From positions 310,001 to 374,000 of the forward strand of contig JBLWGC010000230.1 in assembly GCA_048772705.1 (NCBI GenBank): 64,000 nucleotides of DNA, read 5' to 3'. The DNA is from Leidyana gryllorum EB-2025a. Taxonomy: Eukaryota > Apicomplexa. A program made the translations under genes and the position numbers. Position 1 is the first letter of the stretch. Every line of letters begins with the position of its first letter. Below, piece after piece: positions 34,607 to 43,464 of the stretch. Below the pieces are notes generated by a model. The model searched no databases, was not told where the DNA came from, and was given only the letters and a program-made list of their open reading frames with translations.

Positions 34607-35563
34607 CTAGCTGGAGACAGCACTATCAAAGCTCTTTGCCCCATCGTGATGAATATAAGTAGTCTGGCCCTGTGTGTAGGAATCCTGTTTGCCGAATCCA
34701 CGGCTTTGACTGCGAACGAAACTGTTGTTGATCTTCATATCCCAAATCTCTCGGGCTTCATCCATATTTTGGATTCGAGTTTCGTTATTGTACAGCTCTC
34801 CTTTGGGCAGCCAGATACCTTCGCTGCCCATCTTGCCTCCGCCGAACGAGGAGGCCATACGATTGATCCAGTTGCCCAATGTCGCGCCTCGGGCGTCGGT
34901 TGCGGGTTCTGGGGGATTATTACATTTGACAAAGTGGATTGCGCGACTCACTCTTAGCCCAGTAGCGTTTGGCCACCTGTTCCTGCAGATCACTGGGAGG
35001 CACGTGGAAGTTGCGGACAAAGAGACTCTTCTCTGTAGTCTTGATGTCGCGTTCCTCCTGCTCGTCGTAGAATTGGCGACAGGCCATGGGTACTGGCATG
35101 AATCCATTGCCAGCGAACAGCATCTGCATTTGGACGGGATTCTCGGGATATTGGGGATAATCATTCTCTGAGAGAAGAAGCAGGCGTGACAACACAGAGA
35201 GAGCGTGGGAATAGATCACATACTGAAATGTTGGGGGGCCACCACAAAGCCAGCGTCATAGCTCATCTGTTGATACCAACCATCAGCGTAATGGTGGGCT
35301 TTGGCTTTGAGGTTGGTTTGTCCGAGGGAAGTGAGTGGGCGAAGTTTCGCAGGATCATTGAAGGTGCCCTTTATGTAGGCAGAGTCAGAGGTTTTGTATG
35401 GGCCACGATCTCGGAAGGTTGATGTTCGTTCAAAAGGGATGCCGGCACGACGGGAATTCCATTGCTCTAAATCGGAATTTGATGCTCTGGGATGATAAAT
35501 AACCTGCTTCGGGTTATGGGGGTCAACAATCAGTCGACTTGACTGCGAGCTAATACGCTTCAT
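34607..35563 (-). CDS. Conserved-looking protein of unknown function, 285 residues
   Basis: Three exons on the minus strand (35224-35563, 35167-34952, 34908-34607) join in phase to 286 codons including stop. I do not recognise the family. The sequence is rich in Tyr, Asn, Gln and Pro with short motifs (DPHNPKQVIYHP, GIPFERTSTF, NFHVPPSDLQEQ, GAKSFDSAVSS) and no signal peptide, membrane segment or enzyme signature. Many tubulin- or membrane-skeleton-associated proteins look like this, but that is only an impression. Introns are 43 and 56 nt. It converges on the PLC-like gene (137 bp between stops). A competing minus-strand frame at 34920-35164 is interrupted by the first intron and was not used. 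Confidence 0.75.
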
Positions 35564-35615
35564 GATACTGCACGTGCTTCACACACACTGCTCTCGCAGA
35601 TGGCCAACACACCCA

Positions 35616-35963
35616 TCACATGCAATCTCGATCCTCGGGCGGCAACAGAGGAGCCAACTGGCATTCCCGAACGGCTCGCAGTACATCCAGTCGATTAACA
35701 CGGCTGCTGCGCCACCATAACACCACACGGCCGCATCCCCTCCCTTACTGCTTGGCCTTGACGGCAGCATCCTCAGAGGCACAGGCTACGAAAAGAACAA
35801 AGAGGGCCGTGGCTTCGTCTGTAAACTCGACAAAGTCCTTTGAACTGCTGAAGGAAACGGGCAATTCCAGAGACTGGATGGCCCGTGCAATCAGCCGTCT
35901 CCTCCAAGCGGCTGGAACCAACTGCTGCGGTGCCTGAGGCGGCTCCTCAGTGATCTCCTCCAT
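35616..35963 (-). CDS. POLE3/Dpb4-like histone-fold protein
   Basis: Two exons (35963-35749 and 35703-35616) give 100 residues. The protein is a single histone fold: AWRRRLIARAIQSL as helix 1, FTDEATALFVLFVACASEDA as the central helix, then after the 45-nt intron NRLDVLRAVRECQL as helix 3. It aligns with human POLE3 ([44 protein letters not shown]). POLE3 pairs with POLE4 in DNA polymerase epsilon and with CHRAC15 in the CHRAC remodeller. Without the splice the frame stops straight after the central helix. ATG 35963 lies inside the last exon of the Rrp15-like gene in another frame, a 17-nt overlap. CENP- or TAF-type histone folds are alternatives, but POLE3 fits best. Confidence 0.78.
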
Positions 35964-36508
35964 TATATTCCGCAACTTGTTGAAAGAACCGTGTGACTGG
36001 GGGGATTCCGAGAGAGATGTACAAAGCAGCAATCCAACAATCTCCACTCACCTCCTTTCAATGTGATGTTCTGCAGCCGGATCTCGTTGGCCTCCAAAGT
36101 AGAGGAGATCTCAGGGCAGTGTTTATTGGTGAGTTCCCTCTTCTGTGAACAAAAGATGGCAGAGTAAAGCGTTCTACCTACCTTGAGCGCTGCTGCTCTT
36201 TTCCGCTTTTGTCCTTTGCCTACATCAACTTGAGCCTCTTTCTTCTTCTTGGAGTTGAGGGCAGCTTTAAGAGATGCGAGTCTGGAATTTATAGTGGAGC
36301 TCTTGACCTTAGCCACCTTGATGACTTTATTGCTGCTGCTGATTGCTGACTTGGAGCTCACAGCCTTCGCACTCTTGCTGCTTTTGGAACCACTCTTGGA
36401 GACACGCTCTCCATCCGAGGGTTTCGCTCGGTTAGACGCTGCATTTTCAGATGGTCTGCTGGCCGCAGCAGCATTCAGCTCTCCGAGAAATCCTTCCCAG
36501 CGCTCCAT
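35947..36508 (-). CDS. Rrp15-like ribosome biogenesis protein
   Basis: Three exons (36508-36182, 36142-36052, 35996-35947) give 155 residues. The first two thirds are Ser/Lys-rich and disordered, with a basic nuclear-type KKKKEAQVDVGKGQKRKR. The end, EANEIRLQNITLKG joined to VTRFFQQVAEYN, matches the Rrp15 signature (RELKRIATKGVVQLFNAVQK in human). Rrp15 acts in pre-60S maturation. The match spans the last splice junction, which supports that junction. Introns are 39 and 55 nt. The stop lies 17 nt inside the POLE3-like coding sequence, so the two share a strand and overlap in different frames. The C-terminus is shorter than in animal and yeast Rrp15. Confidence 0.65.
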
Positions 36509-36530
36509 TTTCGGTTCGCAAAATAAAATT
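36509..36530. promoter_or_regulatory. 22-bp gap between divergent Rrp15-like and Rad4 start codons
   Basis: Only 22 AT-rich bases separate the two opposite-facing ATGs. If both starts are right, the promoter and 5' UTR elements of each gene must lie within the other's coding sequence, or the UTRs are almost absent. Downstream ATGs in Rad4 (such as the one before RSILFLGGY) would widen the gap only modestly. Confidence 0.55.
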
Positions 36531-38673
36531 ATGGGAGCGCCAAGCCGAAATGGTACCAAGAAGTCTGCGGCTGCTGAAGGCCGAATGCGCTCTATCCTCT
36601 TCCTGGGAGGCTACATGCAGTTCATAATGCGTCGAGTCGTCAATGACCCATTGCTTCAGGCCTCCATCCTGTCCAGCTATGTCTGCCGCCAGTATCCCAA
36701 GATTGTAACAGAGCCGTTTGTAGTCTTCACGGCTTTCACCTCCCAATTTCAGACTTTGCTGCCGGACGTGCATCCCTGGCAATACCAAAGCTACTGCCAG
36801 TTTAATATGGTGGGATCTTATCGGAGATGGATTCTCCAGGCTCTCTGGGCTCGCAAAGCAACTCCCACTCAACTCACCCTCCTCTTAGCTGTGTTGTATG
36901 CCGCCCTAAATGTTCCCGTCCGTCTCTGTTGCTCCTGGACTGATGATGAACCGATAGAGCTCCCATACGACGTTCGACGAGCAATCTTAGCAGCTCAGCT
37001 CTCCACTACCTTTTCAGCCGCGCCTCTCCGACTGCCCCACGTCAAGTCTCCGATCATGTGGTTGGAGGTCCATTGGCCAGAACTGGATAGCTGGGTGGCC
37101 CTTGAGCTGTATACTCAGCGCTTCAATGTCTCAAATGCTTTGTTGGGCTGTTTGCCTCCACGAGGAAAGCATTTGAAACCTTCGGAAACACAGCCTGAAC
37201 ACCTCCGGGCACACGCCCGCACAATCATTGCCAGCAAACTTGACCCTCAGTATTTGAGTTTAGAAACTGTTGCTGTGGGGACGAATAAAGGTGCCCCAAC
37301 GAACACAACTGTCCAATACGATCTCTTCACTGGATTCCCCCTTGACTCCAGCGACTCGTCATACTCGGACGACGAGGCCTATGAAGCTGTGGAAGCCCAG
37401 GCTAAAGCAGAGGAGATCAAAGCCCGACAAACAGCAGTCCCAGCATTCTGCATTGATGATCACTATTGTGTCAAATGGCAGAGTACGCTGACTGACAGAG
37501 TTTTGGCGCAGTCCTTAACCACCACTCCGCTCGAACGTCTCGAGTGGAAGCCCTTTACATTCTTCCTTCCCCCGCCGCAGCCCGCAACCCGTGGAGCTGG
37601 GGCCAAACAACCCAAAGGGCCACCTACCCCCAAGTGTCACTTGTTGAAGATTCTGAGGGCAGTTCTCAGTTGTGACGTCGACCTTCAACTGAGAGATGTC
37701 ACTTTTCGCTATCTTCCAGTGTAAGTCAATGGAAACCCGCGACGACAGTACCAAAGCGTTCCCACAGATCACAGACTAATCGACATAAGACCGTTCGCAC
37801 CGCAGTGCAGTACGTAATCAAAGTGCTCTATCCCAACCTGGCACGAACGCGGTGGCACGCACTCGATGTTCTGGACGAACTGGCACTGGCTCGGTCGAGG
37901 GTGACTATGGAATTGCCGAAGAGTCTATCGGCCTTCAAAGATCACGAAGTATATGCGCTCGAGAGTCTGCTCAAGAACAAAGAGATTATGGTACCAGATC
38001 GAGGGGACCCCGTCGGCTACTTCCGCGGAGAGCCGGTGTGGCTACGGGTCCATGTCAAACCGCTCTTGACGATCCGGGAATGGGAGCGGAAGGGACGGAA
38101 TGTCGTGGACGTCCAGAATCCAATCAAAACCGTTGAGATGAAGAATCGGCAACGTGAAGTGCGGCAGATTGGACTCTACTCGGAACCACAAACCGAGCCC
38201 ATGTCAGAAGAGCAGTACCAACGTCGGCTTACTAATTCGCCCGGATACTTTGTAGTCAAACGGGTGAGTCCTGCTTGCCGTGTTTGTAACGCCGCCTACG
38301 AAATCTCTTTCGTTCCTCCACCGCAGGGCATCCTTCCTGAAGGCTGGGTTCTGCTGAAAGACAGCACCTTTCCAGGTGTACTGCGGGCTGCCCGCCACGT
38401 TGAAGCTCCGTTCAAGGTTGCGATAGTCGGTTTTCAGTACACACGCGGCGATTTGAAACCCATAAAGGATGGGATAGTTTGCGATGAGAGTTGGCAGGAT
38501 CGGGTGCTGGAGCGTCAAAAGGGTAAGCGACGACCTCTCCTCATTGCTTCATTTTTACAAGTGGTGCAGTGATCGAAGGCTATGATCTACGACACGCTGC
38601 TTTCGAACGTCGAAAAAGGGCTGTGGGATGGTGGCGAGTCCTTTTTAAGATGGTGGTCGCCACGGCCGAGTGA
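36531..38673 (+). CDS. RAD4: Rad4/XPC DNA damage recognition protein
   Basis: Nucleotide excision repair sensor that binds distorted DNA in the nucleus. Exons 36531-37718, 37811-38263, 38327-38522 and 38570-38673 give 646 residues. A degenerate transglutaminase-like domain (LLLAVLYAALNVPVRLCCSW, MWLEVHWPELDSWVALE) leads to the Rad4 beta-hairpin domains: FKDHEVYALESLLKNKEI, GYFRGEPVW, WERKGRNVVDVQNP, GLYSEPQTEP, then GILPEGWVLLKDSTFPGVLRA and VGFQYTRGDLKPIKDGIV. The tail ERRKRAVGWWRVLF is typical. It is shorter than animal and yeast homologues because the long disordered N-terminus is missing. The first junction (CCA to TAC, 37719-37810) is chosen by phase; the other introns are clear. The start faces the Rrp15-like gene 22 bp away. 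Confidence 0.93.
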
Positions 38674-38736
38674 CACGTCTGTCACCTGCGCGTGCACCCT
38701 ATACATGCACTCTTGTGTGGGCTGACACGGAGGACA

Positions 38737-40101
38737 ATGGGCCACATGAATTATTTCCTGCTCGCTGCGGGCGTTCTGTCCGTATCTGGGCAACTTCATT
38801 TCGCCTCTTTAGGTTCTTGGGGTCGGAACAACAATGATCAGAAGGCAGTCGCCCAAACTCTGAAGAAGAATGCCTTTTCACCGCCTCTCAGTTTCATAGT
38901 CTCTCCAGGTTCCAACTTTATGGAAGGTGTCGAAGATCTGGATGACTCAACCTGGACCACTCACTTTGAGAATATCTATGAAGGCTCCGAACTTAACTTG
39001 CCTTTCTTCGCTGCTCTCGGTGCTAACGACTGGGACGGCAATGTAACTGCTATGGTGCTGCGGACCAATGTCACTTACGGGAAACCCCTCTATCTTGGCG
39101 GACGAGATGAAGAAGAGACTGAAGAGATATTCCCCGAGAATGAGGAGATCAATGACAAAAAGACCGTTCTTCCTCGCCATGTGCAAGGACCGAGATGGAC
39201 TGTACCCAACTTCTTCTATCATTACACACAGTCTTTCCCCGATACTTCGGCCGCCAATGCCATCGTTGCCGCCCCTGAAGTCAGTGCCTTCTTCATCTTC
39301 ATTGACACCAAGATTCTCGGTGCTGCCTTCCCAGTCGATGATATGACCAGCCGTCACTGGAATGCCCTCCGTCAAATGGCTGAATCCGCTTCCAAAACCT
39401 ACGACTGGATTATCGTCGTGGGTGACCAGTCGATCTACTCCTCCGGTACGTTGCACTGAAAGCTATCCTCCCCTCATCCTGATGCCTTCTCTTCACACAG
39501 GAAGTAGCGGCGGCTCGGACTACCTTCGTAACAACCTTCGACCTCTCTTCCGGGAGCATCTCATCGATGCCTACATCAGTGGTTCCGACCAAAATATGGA
39601 GCTTATTGAAGATGGCTCGCTCATCCATATCACTTGCGGAAGTGGCTCTGGTGGCACCAGTGGACGTCTTACCAGCCATGACGGATCTGTCTTCTTCTCA
39701 AGCAAGGCCGGATACTGCCAACACAGTCTCACCAGCAAGCACATGAGAACCACCTTCATTGATGGCTATTCTGGCAAGAAGTTGTTCTCCTACAACAAAC
39801 TGCGCAACCTTCGCCAAAAGCGCTTCCAGGACAGACTCTTCCATCTCAACCGCATTCCGACCGTAAGCTCATCAAAAGCAGATGTGCCCTCGATATGTTT
39901 TCACAGGTTGCTTATTTACCACTGCCGCCCGGAGTAGGCGGAGCTCCCGGTGGAGTGGTTTCTGGAATCAGTGGCAGACGTCCCAACACAATCTTCGTTC
40001 TGATCTGTGGAGCCTTCGGTCTCCTCTCTGCTCTGTTCGTTAGCACCACAGCGGCAGCGACCATGAGCAAGCGTTTCCAGAAGTGGAGACACAGACATTG
40101 A
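38737..40101 (+). CDS. GAP50: Glideosome-associated protein GAP50
   Basis: Anchor of the actomyosin gliding motor in the inner membrane complex of Apicomplexa; a purple-acid-phosphatase-like fold, regarded as non-enzymatic. Exons 38737-39445, 39501-39862 and 39907-40101 give 421 residues. A signal peptide (YFLLAAGVLSVSG) precedes LHFASLGSWG. Then follow FIVSPGSNFMEGVEDLDD, FFAALGANDWDGN, FFIFIDTKILGAAFP, DWIIVVGDQSIYSSG, DAYISGSDQNMELIED and HITCGSGSGG, all with close counterparts in Plasmodium and Toxoplasma GAP50. One membrane helix near the end (TIFVLICGAFGLLSALFV) and a short basic cytoplasmic tail complete the layout. There is an acidic insert near residues 120-140. This gene is the main evidence that the organism is apicomplexan. 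Confidence 0.96.
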
Positions 40102-40140
40102 AGATGCGGTCCTGCATTTGTCTTTCTTTTCTTTTGACTT

Positions 40141-40579
40141 CTATGCAAACGCTTCACTGAGAGCGTACGAAACGATCATTTGGTCAGGTGATTTCAACAC
40201 TGTTGCAATGTCCGCAAGGGCAAGATCATCAGCTAGTTGCACTGACGATCGAAAGTATAAGAACTGAAAATCGTGTGTGTCCCAAGCGTGTGCGTGCCGG
40301 CACGAGACACCACTTACGATCGGTCGCCCTGACACATTGATCTGGCAACTCTACTCTTATCGCTTCTCACCAACGAGTCTTGAAAGCTCATTTCGCAACT
40401 CTCCGACAGTTGTCGTGCCCGGAAAGGTCATCGTAGGATCTCGCAGGTGAGGCGCGTCAGCCACAGGTTGAAGCAGTATAGTGACTTGTATTTTCGGTGT
40501 CAGATCTGATTGTCAGACTCATCCACTCACCATCTCCAGCTCGAGCATTGAACCAAAATTTACTCACTGTAGTGTCCAT
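40141..40579 (-). CDS. ATG12: ATG12 ubiquitin-like protein without C-terminal glycine
   Basis: Four exons (40579-40531, 40505-40375, 40341-40318, 40263-40141) give 108 residues; introns of 25, 33 and 54 nt and a 24-nt exon hide it from simple frame scans. IQVTILLQPVADAPHL matches the first ATG12 strand (IDVLLKAVGDTPIM in human), TTVGELRNELSRL the helix, FLYFRSSVQLADDLALADI the LFIYVNQSFAPSPDQEVG strand, and DQMIVSYALSEAFA the yeast end DELIVSYCASVAFG. The last residue is Ala, not the conjugating Gly. In other apicomplexans ATG12 has lost this glycine and binds ATG5 non-covalently, for ATG8 lipidation at the apicoplast. The second intron needs an atypical GTTGGT donor, the weakest point of the model. 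The ATG overlaps the glutaminyl cyclase ATG on the other strand by two bases. Confidence 0.8.
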
Positions 40580-41543
40580 GATGAGGTGGTGTCTGCTTAG
40601 TGCTTTTGCTATATCATGGGTCACCGCCGGACACCACCAGTTGGATCTGGCGACAGTTGCTGTTTTCGAGCACAGAGACCGACCCTTCACCCAGGGACTT
40701 GTCGTGAAAGAGCAGCCGGAGTGTATTGGGAGCACGGAGTCGTTTTTGGATGAGTGTTTGCGGAAGTCGAAGGATGCCCAACGAGCCAAGTGCTATGTGG
40801 AGGTTCTTCAACGATGCGTTGTCCTGTATGAAAGTTCGGGACTCTATCAACGAAGCTACGTGCAGCGAATCGAAAACTTTGATACTGGGCACCCAACGAC
40901 GCGATTTTCACTTGCGAACACCGTTTTTGCTGAAGGGCTGGCAATGACGGGCAATGGAGATCTGCTTCTTGGAACCTGGCATGAAAATCGAATTTTACGA
41001 TTACAGGTGGACAAGGAGAAACAATTTAGTATTGTTGAGGAGATCATCGTGTCAGAGCCTAATGAGATGTGGGGTCTGGCCTCTGACGGCAACTCGACTC
41101 TATGGATGACCAGCGGAACATCACTGTTATATGAGTTCGACGTTCCACCCTTTGGAGAAGGTGTTCTTGGAGCTAACGCCTTCGAGCCATTGCACTCCGA
41201 CGTCAAAACCCTGAGTGTTCTGAGGCCAAAGCGGAAAGTACACATACATGACCAGAGGAGAATGATCAGACGAGTGAACGAATTAGAGTATCATCCAGGA
41301 CGGGGAACATTGTGGGGCAACATATGGATGAAAAATATGATTGTGGAGTTTGACCCCAAGACAGGCGCAGTAGTGGGTCTTCTAGACTTGCAGACGTACT
41401 CGGCTCTGAACATCAGTGCTGGTCGAAAATCCATCGACGACGTCTGGAACGGGATTGCCTTTATTGGAAACAACTGGATGGTGTTCACAGGGAAGCGATT
41501 CCCGTACATTTATATCGGAAAACTAGAGTTGGCTCCTAGATGA
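40578..41543 (+). CDS. Glutaminyl-peptide cyclotransferase, plant/bacterial-type beta propeller
   Basis: Converts N-terminal glutamine of secreted proteins to pyroglutamate. Single exon, 321 residues, with a signal peptide (MRWCLLSAFAISWVTAG). The repeats fit the glutamine cyclotransferase family: FEHRDRPFTQGLVV, LYESSGLYQRSYVQRI, FAEGLAMTGNGDLLLGTWHE, NEMWGLASDGNSTLWMTSG, VNELEYHPGRGTLWGNIW, VEFDPKTGAVVGLLDL, WNGIAFIGNNWMVFTGKRFP. Tandem ATGs at 40578 and 40581 are both possible starts; the first overlaps the ATG12 start codon. A cysteine-bearing insert (about 45-80) is absent from typical members. It is unrelated to the animal zinc-dependent enzyme. Confidence 0.92.
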   Translation: MMRWCLLSAFAISWVTAGHHQLDLATVAVFEHRDRPFTQGLVVKEQPECIGSTESFLDECLRKSKDAQRAKCYVEVLQRCVVLYESSGLYQRSYVQRIENFDTGHPTTRFSLANTVFAEGLAMTGNGDLLLGTWHENRILRLQVDKEKQFSIVEEIIVSEPNEMWGLASDGNSTLWMTSGTSLLYEFDVPPFGEGVLGANAFEPLHSDVKTLSVLRPKRKVHIHDQRRMIRRVNELEYHPGRGTLWGNIWMKNMIVEFDPKTGAVVGLLDLQTYSALNISAGRKSIDDVWNGIAFIGNNWMVFTGKRFPYIYIGKLELAPR

Positions 41544-41748
41544 TCAAAGAGAATCTCTGGGTGGGTACATCAATTATACTACAGTGGCGGAATACTACAC
41601 TCCAAAATTGCCCCTCAAATAGCCTTAAGTCCCTTCAAGGCAGATTAAAGAATTCCAAGTGGATATTGCTGAAACCATGATCTCCGAGCCGTTTTTTCCC
41701 CGAACAGACTTTAGTGCCAATCCTTCAGCAACTACTACTTATCCATCA

Positions 41749-42346
41749 TTATGTAATAGATGATATGGGGTACTCGTACATCAGGGGGGTATGTCGATCG
41801 ACACAGGGCATGACTGCTGGGGTTGATGGGCGATGAGCCAAGATCCACGCAAGAAGCACTTGTCGGCACAGCGAAGCGTGAATAAATGATTGGATTGACC
41901 AGAAGATGGATACGCCAAACCGGTTGCCACTGGCCCTTTGTCGGCAGGCTCGATTTGCCGTCCCAATAGTAAGAAGCGGTTCCAGCTGCTTTGGCGACCC
42001 TGCCAGTTCATGCAATGTCAGCATATCACTGATTGGGTTCTGAGATTTTGCCTCACATAACTAATGAAATGGGCCCATTCCACCTTATGTACTGATGAAT
42101 CTGCCCGATACTATCACAGACCCGGACTCGGCCGGGACTGATCTCGATTGGGACACCACCATCCACTGCAACCGAACTCCTGGTGCAGTGAAAGAGAGCA
42201 GCTGGAGGGCTGATAAATGAGTAATATTTTATTTATCAACAGTCTTTCTCCGTCGTCACGTGAGTGAGGAAAGGGGCTCGACCTCTCCTCCAAACACTCT
42301 TACTCACCACTTACCACGCCAGCACAGGTCTGCAGGGAGAAATTCC
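41749..42346 (-). CDS. Probable multi-exon gene of unknown function
   Basis: Minus-strand pieces join in phase: 42346-42315 (GISPCRPVLAW, start not found), 42179-42057 (SSVAVDGGVPIEISPGRV and QIHQYIRWNGPISLV), then 42028-41749 (DMLTLHELAGSPKQLEPLLT to PISSIT and stop). The last two are separated by a 28-nt GT-AG intron whose removal keeps one long frame, the best sign that this is a gene. I do not recognise the protein. The first exon and the 135-nt intron are weak, and no convincing start codon was found upstream. A different minus frame at 41781-42011 is equally open but would leave the upstream piece unexplained. Confidence 0.4.
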
Positions 42347-42559
42347 CTGAGTGGAAAAAAGATCAGTGCAAGCGATGACTAGAGATTAGCTGGGTTTGCA
42401 GGGTGTGGACATTACAGGCATAATGTACTTTCTGTATCATTCCTATTAGTCTATCTCGAGCGATATAAGAATAGAGTCGGAAAGATGACGAATAGACTGG
42501 TGAGAACAGGCTCTCTGACTAGGAAAGTGATCGTGCCGGAGCGGGCGATTGCTCTGACT

Positions 42560-43351
42560 CTACTTCGACAACTCGACATCGAAGATTGCGTCATTGCCAG
42601 GGAACGCCTGTTTGAGGGAGTGTGGTCAGAAGGAGAGGTGGTGGGTGTCGCTTACCGCAAACTTGGCTTTCAACTGTTGTTTATCGCGTGCTTCGACTAG
42701 GGGGGAAATGACATTGAGGACTGCGTGCATGAGGGGTTCCATAGCAGACTGTTCAGTGCTTGTTGTCCAGATCTCAAATTTCGTTCCTCCTCGAGGCTTT
42801 GTGACGAGACGCAAGCCACCGATGGAGTGACCTCCGATATCATCGAAGTTCTCTCCTAAAGTGGGTAGTGGGGGAATTTTGAGCCGGTCAGGCTTACCGA
42901 TCAGAGCCAGGAGGAGGTGAACCCAGATGTCAAAGTAGCGAGAGGTCATGGAGGGTCCGCCCGGTCGATTTGCTCCGCCTCCGAGTTGCAGAATGATTCT
43001 TCCTCCAGCCTTGAAAGGTTCTACGTCATAGTCAGGAGTGAGCTCGTTCCGGAAAACGGAGTAATCGCAGTGTGCAGTCTCGAAGGGGTTATGAAGATTG
43101 TTGATTAGACACCAGAAGCCTTCGACGGTATTGAAGACATGACCCTTAACGTGTTGCTGCTGCCAATCCCGGCTGTTCTGATTAGCACCCTCTTTGAGTC
43201 TCAACCAGAAACACCAGCTGCCAAGAGAATTTGGGGGGCGAGACGGGATGCGCACTTACGGTGTCTCCAAAGGGTGCGTTTGTTGACGCTGAGCCGAACT
43301 TTGGGCCGGGTCTTCGTTGACGGGAGTGGCTCGAGTCTCGGCTGCGGTCAT
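42560..43351 (-). CDS. EIF4E: Translation initiation factor eIF4E
   Basis: Binds the mRNA 5' cap to start translation. Four exons (43351-43260, 43217-42898, 42855-42656, 42607-42560) give 219 residues with introns of 42, 42 and 48 nt. HPLETPWCFWL matches HPLQNRWALWFF of human eIF4E; then RDWQQQ, FNTVEGFWCLINNLHNPFE, CDYSVFRNELTPDYD, KAGGRIILQL, FDIWVHLLLALIGENFDDIG and KFEIWTTSTEQ follow. Cap-sandwich tryptophans appear conserved in CFWL/RDWQ, near EPFKAGGR and in EIWTT, but the usual MWED is YDVEP here, so the second stacking residue may be changed. An eight-residue glycine/proline insert precedes the FDIW helix. The last exon is only 16 codons. Convergent with the unknown gene at 41749. Confidence 0.93.
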
Positions 43352-43464
43352 CTCCGACCTTCCTCCAGAATTTTCGTAAATAAAATCTTTGAGGGGTTTA
43401 GGGCCCAGTTCACTTGGCTGCCAGCTCTTTCCTCACACACAGCTGATGCCTATCAGATCGCGAC

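Noticed and set aside
41781-42011. 76-codon minus-strand frame MNWQGRQSS...
   Set aside because: Overlaps the last exon of the unknown gene in another frame. The alternative links to an upstream exon through a clean intron, this one does not. Kept only as a possibility.
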